This document shows, one piece after another, positions 33,422 to 42,117 of a DNA stretch of 64,000 bases; within the stretch, counting starts at the first letter, position 1; each line of letters begins with the position of its first letter. Source of the stretch: Tenacibaculum gallaicum (lineage in GTDB: Bacteria; Bacteroidota; Bacteroidia; Flavobacteriales; Flavobacteriaceae); contig NZ_QUNS01000003.1 in the NCBI RefSeq assembly GCF_003387615.1, forward strand, positions 1-64,000, written 5' to 3'. The notes under the pieces are model-generated. The model saw only the letters and a program-made list of their open reading frames with translations, did not search any database and was not told where the DNA came from. The position numbers and the translations under genes were made by a program.

Positions 33422-33770
33422 TATATTTTTTACTATAAATATACGAAACTATTAATAGTACTAGTGCAATTGCAGCCCCTGTTTGTTCTCCATCTCCAAT
33501 CATAAGATGAGCAAAAAAAGCAAGAATAAAAGCAAAGAAAAAACCTGCATATGCCCATTCATTTAAAAACTTCCCTCTTAAAAACCACAAGGCTATTACC
33601 CCTAATAATTTAGCTATTGCATACGGATAAATAATATATGTTGGATACCCAAAAGCTGTAAACATTTTAGCTACCTCAGCATGATTAAAAAAATACATTC
33701 CTGCAGAAAAAAACATTAATAATGTTAATAATCCTGTAGCTACATAAAAAATAATTTTGTTTTTTTTCAT
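33411..33770 (-). CDS. DoxX-like membrane protein
   Basis: The 119-residue protein has four hydrophobic segments: FYVATGLLTLLMFFSAGMYFF, YPYAIAKLLGVIALWFL, WAYAGFFFAFILAFFAHLMIG and AAIALVLLIVSYIY. The arrangement and the KMFTAFGYPTYIIYPYAIAKLLGVIAL segment fit the DoxX-like family. The start MKKNKIIFYV at 33770 is set by a TATATTTG promoter box at 33795-33802; an earlier in-frame codon lies upstream of that box. It is first in the redox-stress operon. DoxX-like proteins act at the membrane in sulfur or oxidative stress; the exact role is unknown. Confidence 0.85.
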   Translation of the reverse strand: MKKNKIIFYVATGLLTLLMFFSAGMYFFNHAEVAKMFTAFGYPTYIIYPYAIAKLLGVIALWFLRGKFLNEWAYAGFFFAFILAFFAHLMIGDGEQTGAAIALVLLIVSYIYSKKYNEQ

Positions 33771-33794
33771 TTTACTTGTTGTTAAATTTCTGTA

Positions 33795-33802
33795 CAAATA
33801 TA
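33795..33802 (-). promoter_or_regulatory. Promoter -7 box of the DoxX-OsmC redox operon
   Basis: The reverse strand reads TATATTTG, 24 bp before the start at 33770. Confidence 0.6.
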
Positions 33803-33893
33803 TGAAAAATATTTTATTATTTTCCATGGTATATATTATCTAGGGATTTATTTAAAATAACGTGAGTTGCTCTAAAACAAAAAAACATATATA

Positions 33894-33901
33894 TATATTT
33901 G
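33894..33901 (+). promoter_or_regulatory. Promoter -7 box of the MarR-GNAT gene
   Basis: TATATTTG lies 28 bp before the ATG at 33930. With the reverse-strand box at 33795-33802 it makes a divergent promoter pair about 90 bp apart. Confidence 0.6.
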
Positions 33902-33929
33902 CATTTATATAAGCACTTATATTTTAATT

Positions 33930-34889
33930 ATGGATGTATTAAAAGGTTTAGGAGAAATTGGTTTAGGTTCAAGGTTAAAAAGAACTAGTGATTACATGAT
34001 GCGTGAAACACAATTGGTATATAATGAATTTAATATTGATTTTGATCCTTATTTATTTCCAACTTTTAAAATTATTAAAAATAAAGATGGTGTTACCAAT
34101 ACTGAGATTACCAATAACTTAAAAACATCGCAGCCTGCCACAACTCAAGCTATTAATAAGCTTCATAAAAAAGGACTTATCATCCTTAAAGAAGACAAAT
34201 TGGATAAGCGGAAAAAAATTGTTTTTGTTTCTAACAAAGGAAAGCAACTCATAGAGAGTATCACTCCTATTTGGAATGGTATTGAACATATTTTAAAAGA
34301 GTATACAAGTATAAAATCTGATTCACTAACTGAACTTATAAATAAGTTAGAGACTAAGTTTAATGAAAAGTCCTTCAGCAAAGCTATTATAGAACACATA
34401 AAAATGAATACAACAAAAAACACAGTAGCAATTACCACATTTAAAGAAGAGTATAGCACTTCTTTTTATGATTTGAATATTGAATGGTTACAAACATTTT
34501 TCTACGTAGAACCTTATGATAAGGAAGTTTTGAGTAATCCTCATACATATATTATTAACAAAGGCGGACATATTTTCTTTGCAAAATTGAATAATGAAGT
34601 TGTAGGTACTGTTGCTTTGATGCCCATGGAAGAACCTAATGTTTATGAATTGACAAAAATGGCTGTTTCTCCGAAACACAGAGGTTATAAAATAGGACAA
34701 CAGCTGATGCAGCATTGCATTGAGTTTGCTAAAAACAACCTCTTTAACAAATTAGTACTATACTCTAATACTAAACTTGAAAATGCTATTTACATTTATA
34801 GAAAATTCAGTTTTTTAGAAATTCCTGTAGAAGAAGGCTGTCCTTATGAGCGCTGTAATATTAAAATGGAACTAAAAACAAAGTCTTAA
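33930..34889 (+). CDS. MarR-type HTH and GNAT acetyltransferase fusion
   Basis: The 319-residue protein joins a MarR winged helix (residues about 35-110; NKDGVTNTEITNNLKTSQPATTQAINKLHKKGLIILKEDKLDKRKKIVFVSNKGKQL) to a C-terminal GNAT domain (about 165-315) with the acetyl-CoA loop VSPKHRGYKIGQQLM and NKLVLYSNTKLENAIYIYRKFSF. Such fusions are known as bifunctional regulator/acetyltransferases. It is divergent from the DoxX-OsmC redox operon, so it may control that operon and modify a small molecule or protein linked to it (inference). A cupin gene follows after 2 bp. Confidence 0.9.
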   Translation: MDVLKGLGEIGLGSRLKRTSDYMMRETQLVYNEFNIDFDPYLFPTFKIIKNKDGVTNTEITNNLKTSQPATTQAINKLHKKGLIILKEDKLDKRKKIVFVSNKGKQLIESITPIWNGIEHILKEYTSIKSDSLTELINKLETKFNEKSFSKAIIEHIKMNTTKNTVAITTFKEEYSTSFYDLNIEWLQTFFYVEPYDKEVLSNPHTYIINKGGHIFFAKLNNEVVGTVALMPMEEPNVYELTKMAVSPKHRGYKIGQQLMQHCIEFAKNNLFNKLVLYSNTKLENAIYIYRKFSFLEIPVEEGCPYERCNIKMELKTKS

Positions 34890-34891
34890 TA

Positions 34892-35278
34892 ATGTGTGAT
34901 ATGGATACAACTCAAACAATTAATATTCAAAAAGAAGCTGAAAAGTTAAAAGATTACTTTTCTCCTAAAATAGTTTCTGAAGTTAACAATGAATATGTCA
35001 AACTCGCTAAAATTAAAGGAGAAGATATTCCGTGGCATAATCACGAAAATGAGGATGAGCTTTTTTATATTATTAATGGAAACCTTTTAATGGAAATTGA
35101 AAATCAACCTAATTTTACAATGAAAACAGGAGATTTATACGTAGTTCCTAAAGGTATCAATCACAGAGTTAGCTCTTCTGAAGATTGTTTAATTATGCTT
35201 ATTGAAACAAAATCTACCAAACATACTGGCGAGATAATAACTCCTATCACAAAGTCAATTGATAATCAAAAGTATTAA
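34892..35278 (+). CDS. Cupin-domain protein
   Basis: The 128-residue protein shows both cupin motifs: IPWHNHENEDELFYIINGNLLMEIE (metal ligands His-x-His and Glu, about 48-72) and GDLYVVPKGINHRVSS (about 84-99, the second His). It starts 2 bp after the MarR-GNAT stop, so the two are co-transcribed. ATG at 34901 is another possible start. The metal and ligand are unknown. Confidence 0.88.
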   Translation: MCDMDTTQTINIQKEAEKLKDYFSPKIVSEVNNEYVKLAKIKGEDIPWHNHENEDELFYIINGNLLMEIENQPNFTMKTGDLYVVPKGINHRVSSSEDCLIMLIETKSTKHTGEIITPITKSIDNQKY

Positions 35279-35334
35279 CGTATCATCATAAAAAACATAC
35301 ATTAATCTTTATTAAAATTATAACATTTAAAAAA

Positions 35335-35365
35335 AGAGGTAGTTCCTTAAAAAACAACTACCTCT
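35335..35365. terminator. Bidirectional terminator after the cupin gene
   Basis: A 10-bp stem AGAGGTAGTT/AACTACCTCT with an 11-nt loop lies between converging genes. Confidence 0.85.
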
Positions 35366-35378
35366 CCTTTAATAGATA

Positions 35379-36674
35379 TTACTTATTCCAATAAACTGAA
35401 GTTTGTCCGTATTGAAAGTGAATAGGCACTAGCGAAGGATCTCTTTGGAACATATACAGCTCATGAGGTGGTTTTTCAAATAACATAATAATATCTGAAC
35501 CTCCAAATCTAAATTTACCAAACTCTTGGCCTTTTACTACTGTTTGCCCTTGTAGTTCTGTATACATATCTACACCAGAAACCTGACACATTCCTATTGG
35601 TAAAATAGCAACCTTTCCTACTTCAGTACCCGCATCCATAATTACTAATCCTCTAGCTTGTGAAAACTCATATCCGTTTTCTCCACCATCAGGAGCATCA
35701 AACTGCCCATCAGCTGCTGTTTCAACATTCAAATACACTTTTCCTTCCACAGGAAGAATTTCTAAAATTTTTCCACTAACTGGTGTATGGAAACGATGAT
35801 AATCAAAAGGACTTAAGAAATAATGAATAAATGTACCTCCATAAAAACTTTCTCCATACTTACTAAACTCCAACAACTCATCTACGCTACCAATAGTATG
35901 TGTTCCTTTCAACGTAATTTTATCTACATTCCCTTTTTTATCAATTGGATAATATGCTTTAAAAGTACAATCTGCAGGAGAAACAATAGTCGTATTATTA
36001 TTTGGATCCGCTATAGGACGTAAAGGAGAAATTCCCGTTTTAGGATCCGCATGATTAAATTCTCTATAAAAAAATTGATTGAACGTTTTCCAACTACTTT
36101 CATTATCAGAATACAAAGGAAAATTATAAACACTTTCACCTTGATCATTTTTATCATCTTTAAACGATTGTAAAGTTTCGTCTGTTAAAGAAGCTTCCGT
36201 ATCTAAGAAAGTTCCCCAAGCATTTGCAAAACTCACTAACCAATTAGCAAACTCAGGATAACTTTGCATCGTTTTTCCTTCTGAATCTGTTTGATCAATT
36301 AACCAATAGGATTGACAAAGTAAATCGTATACTTTTTGATTGTATCCGTTTTTAGTTCCATCACTTGTCCAAGCATTAGGATATTCTGGATCTCTACTTT
36401 CATTGGGAACCATCTGTACATAAATGTCTAAGTAGTCATAATATGCAGCGACGGTTTCTGGCCATCCTTTTCCTTTAAACTCTTTATCAATTGCTTTGTA
36501 AAGATCTTTATTTAAAGGCGGTATGGTTTTATCTGGGCTTCCATTTTTTGATAATTCTACCGCTTTTTTTAATGAATCTCCAAGACTTTTTGCCATTGCT
36601 GGATTACCATCTAAAATACTTTTTAGCTGTTCAACAACTGCTTTATGGGTTTCAATAGTTGTACCTGTTTCCAT
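35379..36674 (-). CDS. Phosphatidylserine decarboxylase family protein of the long, PsiD-like type
   Basis: The 431-residue protein has an N-terminal helical domain (to about 200) and a C-terminal PSD domain. The PSD part shows FLSPFDYHRFHTPVSG (about 282-297, with the catalytic His) and GKFRFGGSDIIMLFEK (about 385-400), where GGS is the self-cleavage site that yields the pyruvoyl group. The domain order and the segments SSWKTFNQFFYREF, ILPIGMCQVSGVDM and FGGSD resemble the PSDC-PSD proteins that include the fungal tryptophan decarboxylase PsiD, not the compact membrane-bound Psd. There is no membrane anchor. It may decarboxylate an amino acid rather than phosphatidylserine. It is transcribed alone. 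Confidence 0.82.
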   Translation of the reverse strand: METGTTIETHKAVVEQLKSILDGNPAMAKSLGDSLKKAVELSKNGSPDKTIPPLNKDLYKAIDKEFKGKGWPETVAAYYDYLDIYVQMVPNESRDPEYPNAWTSDGTKNGYNQKVYDLLCQSYWLIDQTDSEGKTMQSYPEFANWLVSFANAWGTFLDTEASLTDETLQSFKDDKNDQGESVYNFPLYSDNESSWKTFNQFFYREFNHADPKTGISPLRPIADPNNNTTIVSPADCTFKAYYPIDKKGNVDKITLKGTHTIGSVDELLEFSKYGESFYGGTFIHYFLSPFDYHRFHTPVSGKILEILPVEGKVYLNVETAADGQFDAPDGGENGYEFSQARGLVIMDAGTEVGKVAILPIGMCQVSGVDMYTELQGQTVVKGQEFGKFRFGGSDIIMLFEKPPHELYMFQRDPSLVPIHFQYGQTSVYWNK

Positions 36675-37115
36675 AATTAGTTAAGTTTTTTAATAATTCC
36701 TACTCTTTTATTAGAGGTTTTTCGGATACCACCTGTCCAAATAAAAATTGATTATAGCTAATTAAATATCTTGTCATTACTTTACAGATATTTGACATTC
36801 CTAAAAACTCTGATAAAGCAACCATCATTAATCATACTATCAGATTATTCAAATTTGAAAAATTTATCCATTAATCTCAGAGAAAAACCCATAAGCATAT
36901 GATTTTCAAACACAAAAGCAGTAATTCTAGTAATAAAAAATAGGTTAATTATGTCTTATAACAATATAGATGGTATTTAAAGTAATTATTTCCATTAAAA
37001 AAACTCCACTTGTACAAGTGGAGTTCTACTTCAAAACAACATAAAACTATGTAACTAAAAAAGAAGAAAATTTAAAATTTTTATACAGTTAAAAACAACT
37101 GCATTACTTAAAAAA
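36675..37115. other. Intergenic region between aceA and the PSD-like gene
   Basis: The 441-bp stretch is AT-rich without a plausible ORF. It holds the aceA terminator (37002-37025) and, near the PSD-like gene, a small CTC/GAG hairpin around 36701-36716. No clear TAnnTTTG box was found. Nothing else was recognised. Confidence 0.4.
37002..37025 (-). terminator. aceA terminator
   Basis: A perfect 24-bp palindrome, AACTCCACTTGT with its complement, is followed on the reverse strand by a T run. Confidence 0.85.
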
Positions 37116-38747
37116 TTAAGCAACTACAGGCGCTCTTTGTAGTTCTACTTTATTTTCATTTTTAACTTCAAATTGATTAGACGTATTTTTTCCTCCTCCC
37201 GCTTTTAATGCCATCTCTCCTCCAAAAAATGTTTTGTGATCATCTCCTAAATCAGAACCTGCCATTCGTTGGTGTTTTACACACGATACACCTTTTCTAA
37301 TTTCTTGTCGTTGTACACCTTTTACATATGCTAACATCCCTTCTTCTCCAAAGTAACCTTGAGTTAAGTCGTTCATATGTAATGCTGTTGTGTGATACGT
37401 TGGTAGCGTAATTAGGTGATGAAAAATTCCCGCTTCTCTTGCTCCATCTATTTGGAAAGTACGGATTTTATCATCTGCTCTGTGACACAATTCTGTACCA
37501 TCATAAACTGCATTCATTAAATTATTTCTGTCGTATCCTGTCATGTTTTCGCCTTCAGCAACCATTTCGTCGTATACTTGGTTACGGAAGTTTAACGTCC
37601 AATTAAATGATGGTGAGTTGTTGTATACTAATTTTGCATTTGGTACTACTACTCTCACTCTATTTACCATGTTTGCTATTTGTCCTACATGAGGTGTAGG
37701 TGTTTCAATCCATAATAAATCTGCTCCGTTTTGTAAGCTTGTTATGCAATCTAACACAACCCTGTCTATATTCGTTCCTTCTCTAAACTTATACAACCCG
37801 TTTGCTAAACGTACAGGACGTACTAGCTTTCCATCGCGTTTTAATAACACATCATCTTCTCTTGCTTCATCAATCGTAATTTCTTCTGCTTCTACAAATG
37901 CTAAATATTGAGAGGCTAAATCTCCTGATTCTTGACTCACCGGTAATTTTTGAGTTAATCCTGCTCCTTCTGAATCGGTTCTTGCAACAATAACTCCGTC
38001 TTCAACACCCAACTCTAAGAAAGCATATCGGATTGCATTTAATTTTGCTATAAAATCTTCATGTGGTACAGTTACTTTTCCATCTTGATGTCCGCATTGT
38101 TTCGCATCTGAAACTTGATTTTCTATCTGAATGGCGCAAGCACCTGCTTGAATCATCTTTTTCGCTAATAAATACGTTGCTTCTTCATTTCCAAAACCTG
38201 CATCAATATCTGCAATAATTGGCACTATATGTGTCTCGAAATTATCAATTTCACTCTGTACATCTTCTCCGTTTTCTAACCTTCGGAATAAATCGTTTAA
38301 TTCAATAGCGTCTGCCTGACGTAGAAAGTCATAAATTTCTTCAATCAATGATGGTACTGCTGTTTTTTCATGCATTGATTGATCTGGTAATGGTCCAAAC
38401 TCTGAACGTAACGCAGCTACCATCCACCCTGAAAGATACAAATAGCGTTTACTTGTTGTCTTATGATGTTTTTTAACCGCAATCATTTTTTGTTGCGCCA
38501 CAAACCCGTGCCAACATCCTAAAGACTGTGTATAATTAGATGAGTCTGCATCATAAGCTGCCATATCTTTACGCATAATAGTAGCGGTATACCTAGCAAT
38601 ATCTAAACCTGTTTTAAAACGGTTTTGCGCTACCATTCTAGCAGCATTTTCTGGAGAAATTGAGTTCCATGTCGTTCCGTACTTTTCTTTTAACTTTTTC
38701 ACAGTTTGTAAAGCAGAACTATAATTAGCGTGTGCTAAATTTTTCAT
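37116..38747 (-). CDS. aceA: Isocitrate lyase (long form)
   Basis: The 543-residue enzyme splits isocitrate into succinate and glyoxylate. It shows SGWMVAALRSEFG, PIIADIDAGFGNEEATYLLAKKMI (metal-binding Asp, about 177-200), the catalytic cysteine region DAKQCGHQDGKVTVPHEDF (about 211-229), VIVARTDSEGA, LLWIETPTPH and NNSPSFNW. The consensus KKCGH appears as KQCGH. Its length matches the roughly 530-residue forms rather than the 430-residue E. coli form. It lies 81 bp after aceB with an imperfect hairpin between, so the two form an operon. Confidence 0.95.
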   Translation of the reverse strand: MKNLAHANYSSALQTVKKLKEKYGTTWNSISPENAARMVAQNRFKTGLDIARYTATIMRKDMAAYDADSSNYTQSLGCWHGFVAQQKMIAVKKHHKTTSKRYLYLSGWMVAALRSEFGPLPDQSMHEKTAVPSLIEEIYDFLRQADAIELNDLFRRLENGEDVQSEIDNFETHIVPIIADIDAGFGNEEATYLLAKKMIQAGACAIQIENQVSDAKQCGHQDGKVTVPHEDFIAKLNAIRYAFLELGVEDGVIVARTDSEGAGLTQKLPVSQESGDLASQYLAFVEAEEITIDEAREDDVLLKRDGKLVRPVRLANGLYKFREGTNIDRVVLDCITSLQNGADLLWIETPTPHVGQIANMVNRVRVVVPNAKLVYNNSPSFNWTLNFRNQVYDEMVAEGENMTGYDRNNLMNAVYDGTELCHRADDKIRTFQIDGAREAGIFHHLITLPTYHTTALHMNDLTQGYFGEEGMLAYVKGVQRQEIRKGVSCVKHQRMAGSDLGDDHKTFFGGEMALKAGGGKNTSNQFEVKNENKVELQRAPVVA

Positions 38748-38789
38748 AATTTTGTAATTGATAAGGTTATTAATTTTTATTGATAACTC

Positions 38790-38821
38790 GCCCTCTTGAA
38801 TGTTGCCGCATTTTTGAGGGC
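38790..38821. other. Hairpin between aceB and aceA
   Basis: GCCCTC (38790-38795) can pair with GAGGGC (38816-38821) around a 20-nt loop. On the reverse-strand transcript there is no U run after it, so it is more likely a processing or stability element than a terminator. Confidence 0.4.
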
Positions 38822-38828
38822 TTTTCTT

Positions 38829-40424
38829 CTATAGATATTTATACGCTGGTAACGTTAAGAACTCTACAAATTCTTTGCTTAAAATCAACTCATCAAATAA
38901 TTGAATAGCTAAGTCAAATTTTCCTTTGTTATATCTGTCCTCACCTACATAACTTTTTATTTTTGTAATCTCTTCTTTTTTAAATTGCTCATACATTCCT
39001 CCAGTAAATGTTCTACCGTCTTCTAACATTACACTTTTATGCAACCATTGCCATACTTGCGTTCTAGAGATTTCAGCAGTTGCTGCATCTTCCATCAAAT
39101 TATACAAAGCAGCAGCTCCTTGCCCCATTAACCAAGATTCTACATATAAAATTCCAACATTTATGTTGTCTCGTATTCCTTTTTCAGTAATAGTACCTTC
39201 CGGTAATTCAACTAAATTTTCTTCAGAAATAAATAAGTCTTCTAACTTTTTATCTATCTGGTTAGCATTTGGCATTGCTTCATTAAAAACATCCATCGCA
39301 ACCTCTACTAATCCTGGGTGTGCAACCCAAGTTCCGTCATGTCCATTTTTTACTTCTTGCTCTTTATCGTTCTTCACTTTTGCAAAGGCTTCTTTATTTA
39401 GCTCATCGTTGTTCTTTACTGGAATTTGTGCTGCCATTCCTCCCATAGCATGTACACCTCGTTTATGACACGACTGAATAACTCGTAACGAATAGGCTTT
39501 CATAAACGGACTGCTCATGGTTACTTGTGAGCGATTTGGTACTATAAAATTGGTATGGTTTCTAAACTTTTTAATGTATGAGAAAATATAATCCCAACGA
39601 CCACAGTTTAATCCCGCCATGTGATCTTTTAACTCATAAATAATTTCATCTAACTGAAAACTTGCAGTAATTGTTTCAATCAACACTGTCGCTTTAATTG
39701 TTTTTTGTGGCACCCCTAAGTACTCTTGAGCAAATACAAAAACATCATTCCACCAACGTGCTTCTTTATAATGCTCTAGTTTAGGCAAGTAAAAATAAGT
39801 TGCACTCCCCTTCTCTTGTAAGGTTTTGATATTATGAAAAAAGTACAGACCAAAATCAACCAAAGAACCAGACATTTCTACGCCATCAATCAACAAATGT
39901 TTTTCGTTTAAGTGTAACCCTCTTGGTCTTACTAACAAAGTAGCTACCTTGTCTTTTAACTCATAAGTTTTATCTTTTGCAGCGTTGTAAAATGAAATTG
40001 TTTTAGTTACTGCGTCTCGTAAATTTACTTGACCATCTAAAATGTTTTGAATGGTAGGTGAATTGCTATCTTCAAAATCTGCCATAAACGTTTTTGCACC
40101 AGAATTTAACGCATTGATAATCATTTTACGTTCAACAGGTCCTGTGATTTCTACTCTTCTATCCAACAAGTCTTCTGGCAACGTAGCACACACCCAATCA
40201 CCCTCTCTAATTTCTTTAGTTTCTAAAGGGAAGGTTGGATTATTACCTGCGTCAAAATACGCTTGTTCGATTTCTCTTTCAGCTAACAATTGAAGTCTTT
40301 GGCTATTAAACTTTTCTTGAAGCTGTATTAAAAATACTTTGGCTTCATTAGTTAGAACACTTTTATACTTGGTTTGATCAAAACCTACACATTGAATTTC
40401 TTTTGCTAAAACATCTTGATTCAT
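38829..40424 (-). CDS. aceB: Malate synthase A
   Basis: The 531-residue enzyme joins glyoxylate and acetyl-CoA to malate. Family segments include GDWVCATLPEDLLDRRVEITGPVERKM, MADFEDSNSPTIQN (about 114-127), RPRGLHLNEKH (catalytic Arg, about 166), the acetyl-CoA pocket TVLIETITASFQLDEIIYELK, GLNCGRWDYIFSYIK with metal ligands, and AMGGMAAQIPV. It is the first gene of the glyoxylate shunt operon with aceA, and diverges from the RamB-like regulator over a region with a perfect 14-bp palindrome. Confidence 0.96.
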   Translation of the reverse strand: MNQDVLAKEIQCVGFDQTKYKSVLTNEAKVFLIQLQEKFNSQRLQLLAEREIEQAYFDAGNNPTFPLETKEIREGDWVCATLPEDLLDRRVEITGPVERKMIINALNSGAKTFMADFEDSNSPTIQNILDGQVNLRDAVTKTISFYNAAKDKTYELKDKVATLLVRPRGLHLNEKHLLIDGVEMSGSLVDFGLYFFHNIKTLQEKGSATYFYLPKLEHYKEARWWNDVFVFAQEYLGVPQKTIKATVLIETITASFQLDEIIYELKDHMAGLNCGRWDYIFSYIKKFRNHTNFIVPNRSQVTMSSPFMKAYSLRVIQSCHKRGVHAMGGMAAQIPVKNNDELNKEAFAKVKNDKEQEVKNGHDGTWVAHPGLVEVAMDVFNEAMPNANQIDKKLEDLFISEENLVELPEGTITEKGIRDNINVGILYVESWLMGQGAAALYNLMEDAATAEISRTQVWQWLHKSVMLEDGRTFTGGMYEQFKKEEITKIKSYVGEDRYNKGKFDLAIQLFDELILSKEFVEFLTLPAYKYL

Positions 40425-40487
40425 ACTATTTTATTTTTTTCTTATTGATTGACAGTTCAATATTAAAAAAAAGAACTCGAACAAAAA

Positions 40488-40501
40488 AGCGAACGTTCGC
40501 T
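40488..40501. promoter_or_regulatory. Candidate operator palindrome in the aceB-regulator gap
   Basis: AGCGAACGTTCGCT is a perfect 14-bp palindrome. Its right part TTCGCTAA (40496-40503) recurs at 40532-40539, 36 bp away and just upstream of the regulator's -7 box. Placement between divergent aceB and the RamB/ScfR-like gene suggests binding by that regulator. Confidence 0.55.
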
Positions 40502-40531
40502 AAATATATTAAATTTACTAATTTTTATTAA

Positions 40532-40539
40532 TTCGCTAA
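40532..40539. promoter_or_regulatory. Second TTCGCTAA half-site
   Basis: TTCGCTAA repeats the right half of the palindrome at 40488-40501 and ends 6 bp before the regulator's -7 box, a position suited to autoregulation. Confidence 0.45.
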
Positions 40540-40545
40540 TTTTTA

Positions 40546-40553
40546 TACCTTTG
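40546..40553 (+). promoter_or_regulatory. Promoter -7 box of the RamB-like regulator
   Basis: TACCTTTG matches TAnnTTTG. It contains the TTG at 40551, which argues against that TTG as the start codon and for TTG at 40581. Confidence 0.55.
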
Positions 40554-40580
40554 AATTACGAATCTTTTAATAAAAACATC

Positions 40581-42059
40581 TTGGAAGAAGAATATATCAG
40601 ATTAGTTTTCGGATTAAAATTGAAGCAAATACGCACAGATAAAGACCTATCACTCTTTGGATTAGCCAAACTAACAGGTTTATCAAAATCGTATTTAAAC
40701 GAAATTGAGAAAGGAAAAAAATATCCTAAAACCGATAAAATTGTTATTCTTTCTGAGAAGTTAGAAGTGCCTTACGATCATCTGGTATCCTTAAAGTTAG
40801 ATAAAAACCTAGCTCCTATCGGTGAAATTTTACAGTCTAAAATTTTGAAAGAGATTCCGCTTGACTTATTTGGTATTAAAGAAAACAACCTAATTGATAT
40901 TATTGCTAATGCCCCTGCTAAGGTGAATGCGTTTATTAGTACTATTATTAAAATATCTCAAAACTATAATTTAACAAGAGAAAGTTTTTTTCTTGCTGCA
41001 TTGCGTTCATACCAAGAAGCTCACAACAACTATTTTGAAGACATTGAAACAAAGGTTACCGATTTCATCAAAGCATATCAAATAAATCCAAATGCTCCTA
41101 TTACTTCAAAAGACTTAGAGGAGATTTTAATTGAAGAATATGGTTACACCATAGACAGTGAAGAGTTATCAAAACATCAAAAGTTATCTGAACTGAGAAA
41201 CATCTACATTCCAAAAAACAAGACGCTACTAATATATAATGATATAAACGAAGCTCAGAAAACATTCATTTTTGCTAAAGAGATAGCCTACAATTATCTA
41301 CAAATAGAAAACAGATTATACACTTTTCCATGGATAAAGTTTGAAAGCTTTGATGAAGTATTAAACAATTTTATTGCTTCTTATTTTGCTGGTGCTTTAA
41401 TTATCCCGAAAGGTGATTTAATTCAAAAACTAACACAGCTTTTTTCTTTAAAAACCTGGCAACCTTTACAGTTGCATAAAATTATTAGAAGCTATAATTG
41501 TTCTGATGAGACATTCTACCAACGTTTAACTAACATCTTACCAAAACACTTTAACATTAAAAATCTTTTCTTTTTACGTTTTACACATAAAGAAGGCTCT
41601 CCTATACATAGACTATCCAAAGAACTACATATTACACAACAACAATCTCCACATGCTAATCGCAACAATGAGCATTATTGTAGAAGGTGGATTGCCATTA
41701 AAACAATACAAGATTTAGAAGTTTCAGAAGAAAAAAATTCGGCTTACGGAATTCAAATATCATCGTACGAAAACTCTCAAAAGGAATATTTAGTATTATC
41801 TGCAGCTACTGCTGATCCTTTTAAGGATAAGATTAATCGCAGTGTGAGTATAGGCATGTTGCTTTCTCCACATTTAAAACGCAAGCTTCATTTTTTTAAT
41901 GAAGATACTTTCACTAAAAAAACAGTTGGTATTACCTGTGAAACTTGTGCTGTACAAAACTGTAATGAACGTGTAGCTGAACCGTATATTTTACTAAAAC
42001 AATCTAGAAACAAAGAAATAGAAAAAACTGTTGAAAACATCATTCAATCGTATAGGTAA
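40581..42059 (+). CDS. XRE-family regulator with degenerate IrrE-like region and DUF2083-type C-terminus (RamB/ScfR-like)
   Basis: The 492-residue protein starts with an XRE helix-turn-helix (YIRLVFGLKLKQIRTDKDLSLFGLAKLTGLSKSYLNEIEKGKKYPK, residues 5-50). A middle region AQKTFIFAKEIAYNYLQIEN sits where the HExxH of IrrE-type peptidases would be, but reads AKEIAY. The C-terminal part carries a Cys set (GITCETCAVQNCNERVAEP) typical of the DUF2083 branch. This is the plan of RamB and short-chain-fatty-acid regulators that control aceA/aceB or propionate genes in other bacteria. It diverges from aceBA. There is no nearby ATG: TTG at 40581 is chosen because the alternative TTG at 40551 lies within the -7 box. 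Confidence 0.85.
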   Translation: MEEEYIRLVFGLKLKQIRTDKDLSLFGLAKLTGLSKSYLNEIEKGKKYPKTDKIVILSEKLEVPYDHLVSLKLDKNLAPIGEILQSKILKEIPLDLFGIKENNLIDIIANAPAKVNAFISTIIKISQNYNLTRESFFLAALRSYQEAHNNYFEDIETKVTDFIKAYQINPNAPITSKDLEEILIEEYGYTIDSEELSKHQKLSELRNIYIPKNKTLLIYNDINEAQKTFIFAKEIAYNYLQIENRLYTFPWIKFESFDEVLNNFIASYFAGALIIPKGDLIQKLTQLFSLKTWQPLQLHKIIRSYNCSDETFYQRLTNILPKHFNIKNLFFLRFTHKEGSPIHRLSKELHITQQQSPHANRNNEHYCRRWIAIKTIQDLEVSEEKNSAYGIQISSYENSQKEYLVLSAATADPFKDKINRSVSIGMLLSPHLKRKLHFFNEDTFTKKTVGITCETCAVQNCNERVAEPYILLKQSRNKEIEKTVENIIQSYR

Positions 42060-42117
42060 ACACCTTGTTTTATACGTCCTTTTTCTTATTTTAGCACACG
42101 CAAACAAATAACTTACC

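Noticed and set aside
38790-38821. Terminator or riboswitch between aceB and aceA
   Set aside because: The stem is only 6 bp, the loop is 20 nt and no U run follows on the transcript strand. I keep it only as a hairpin.
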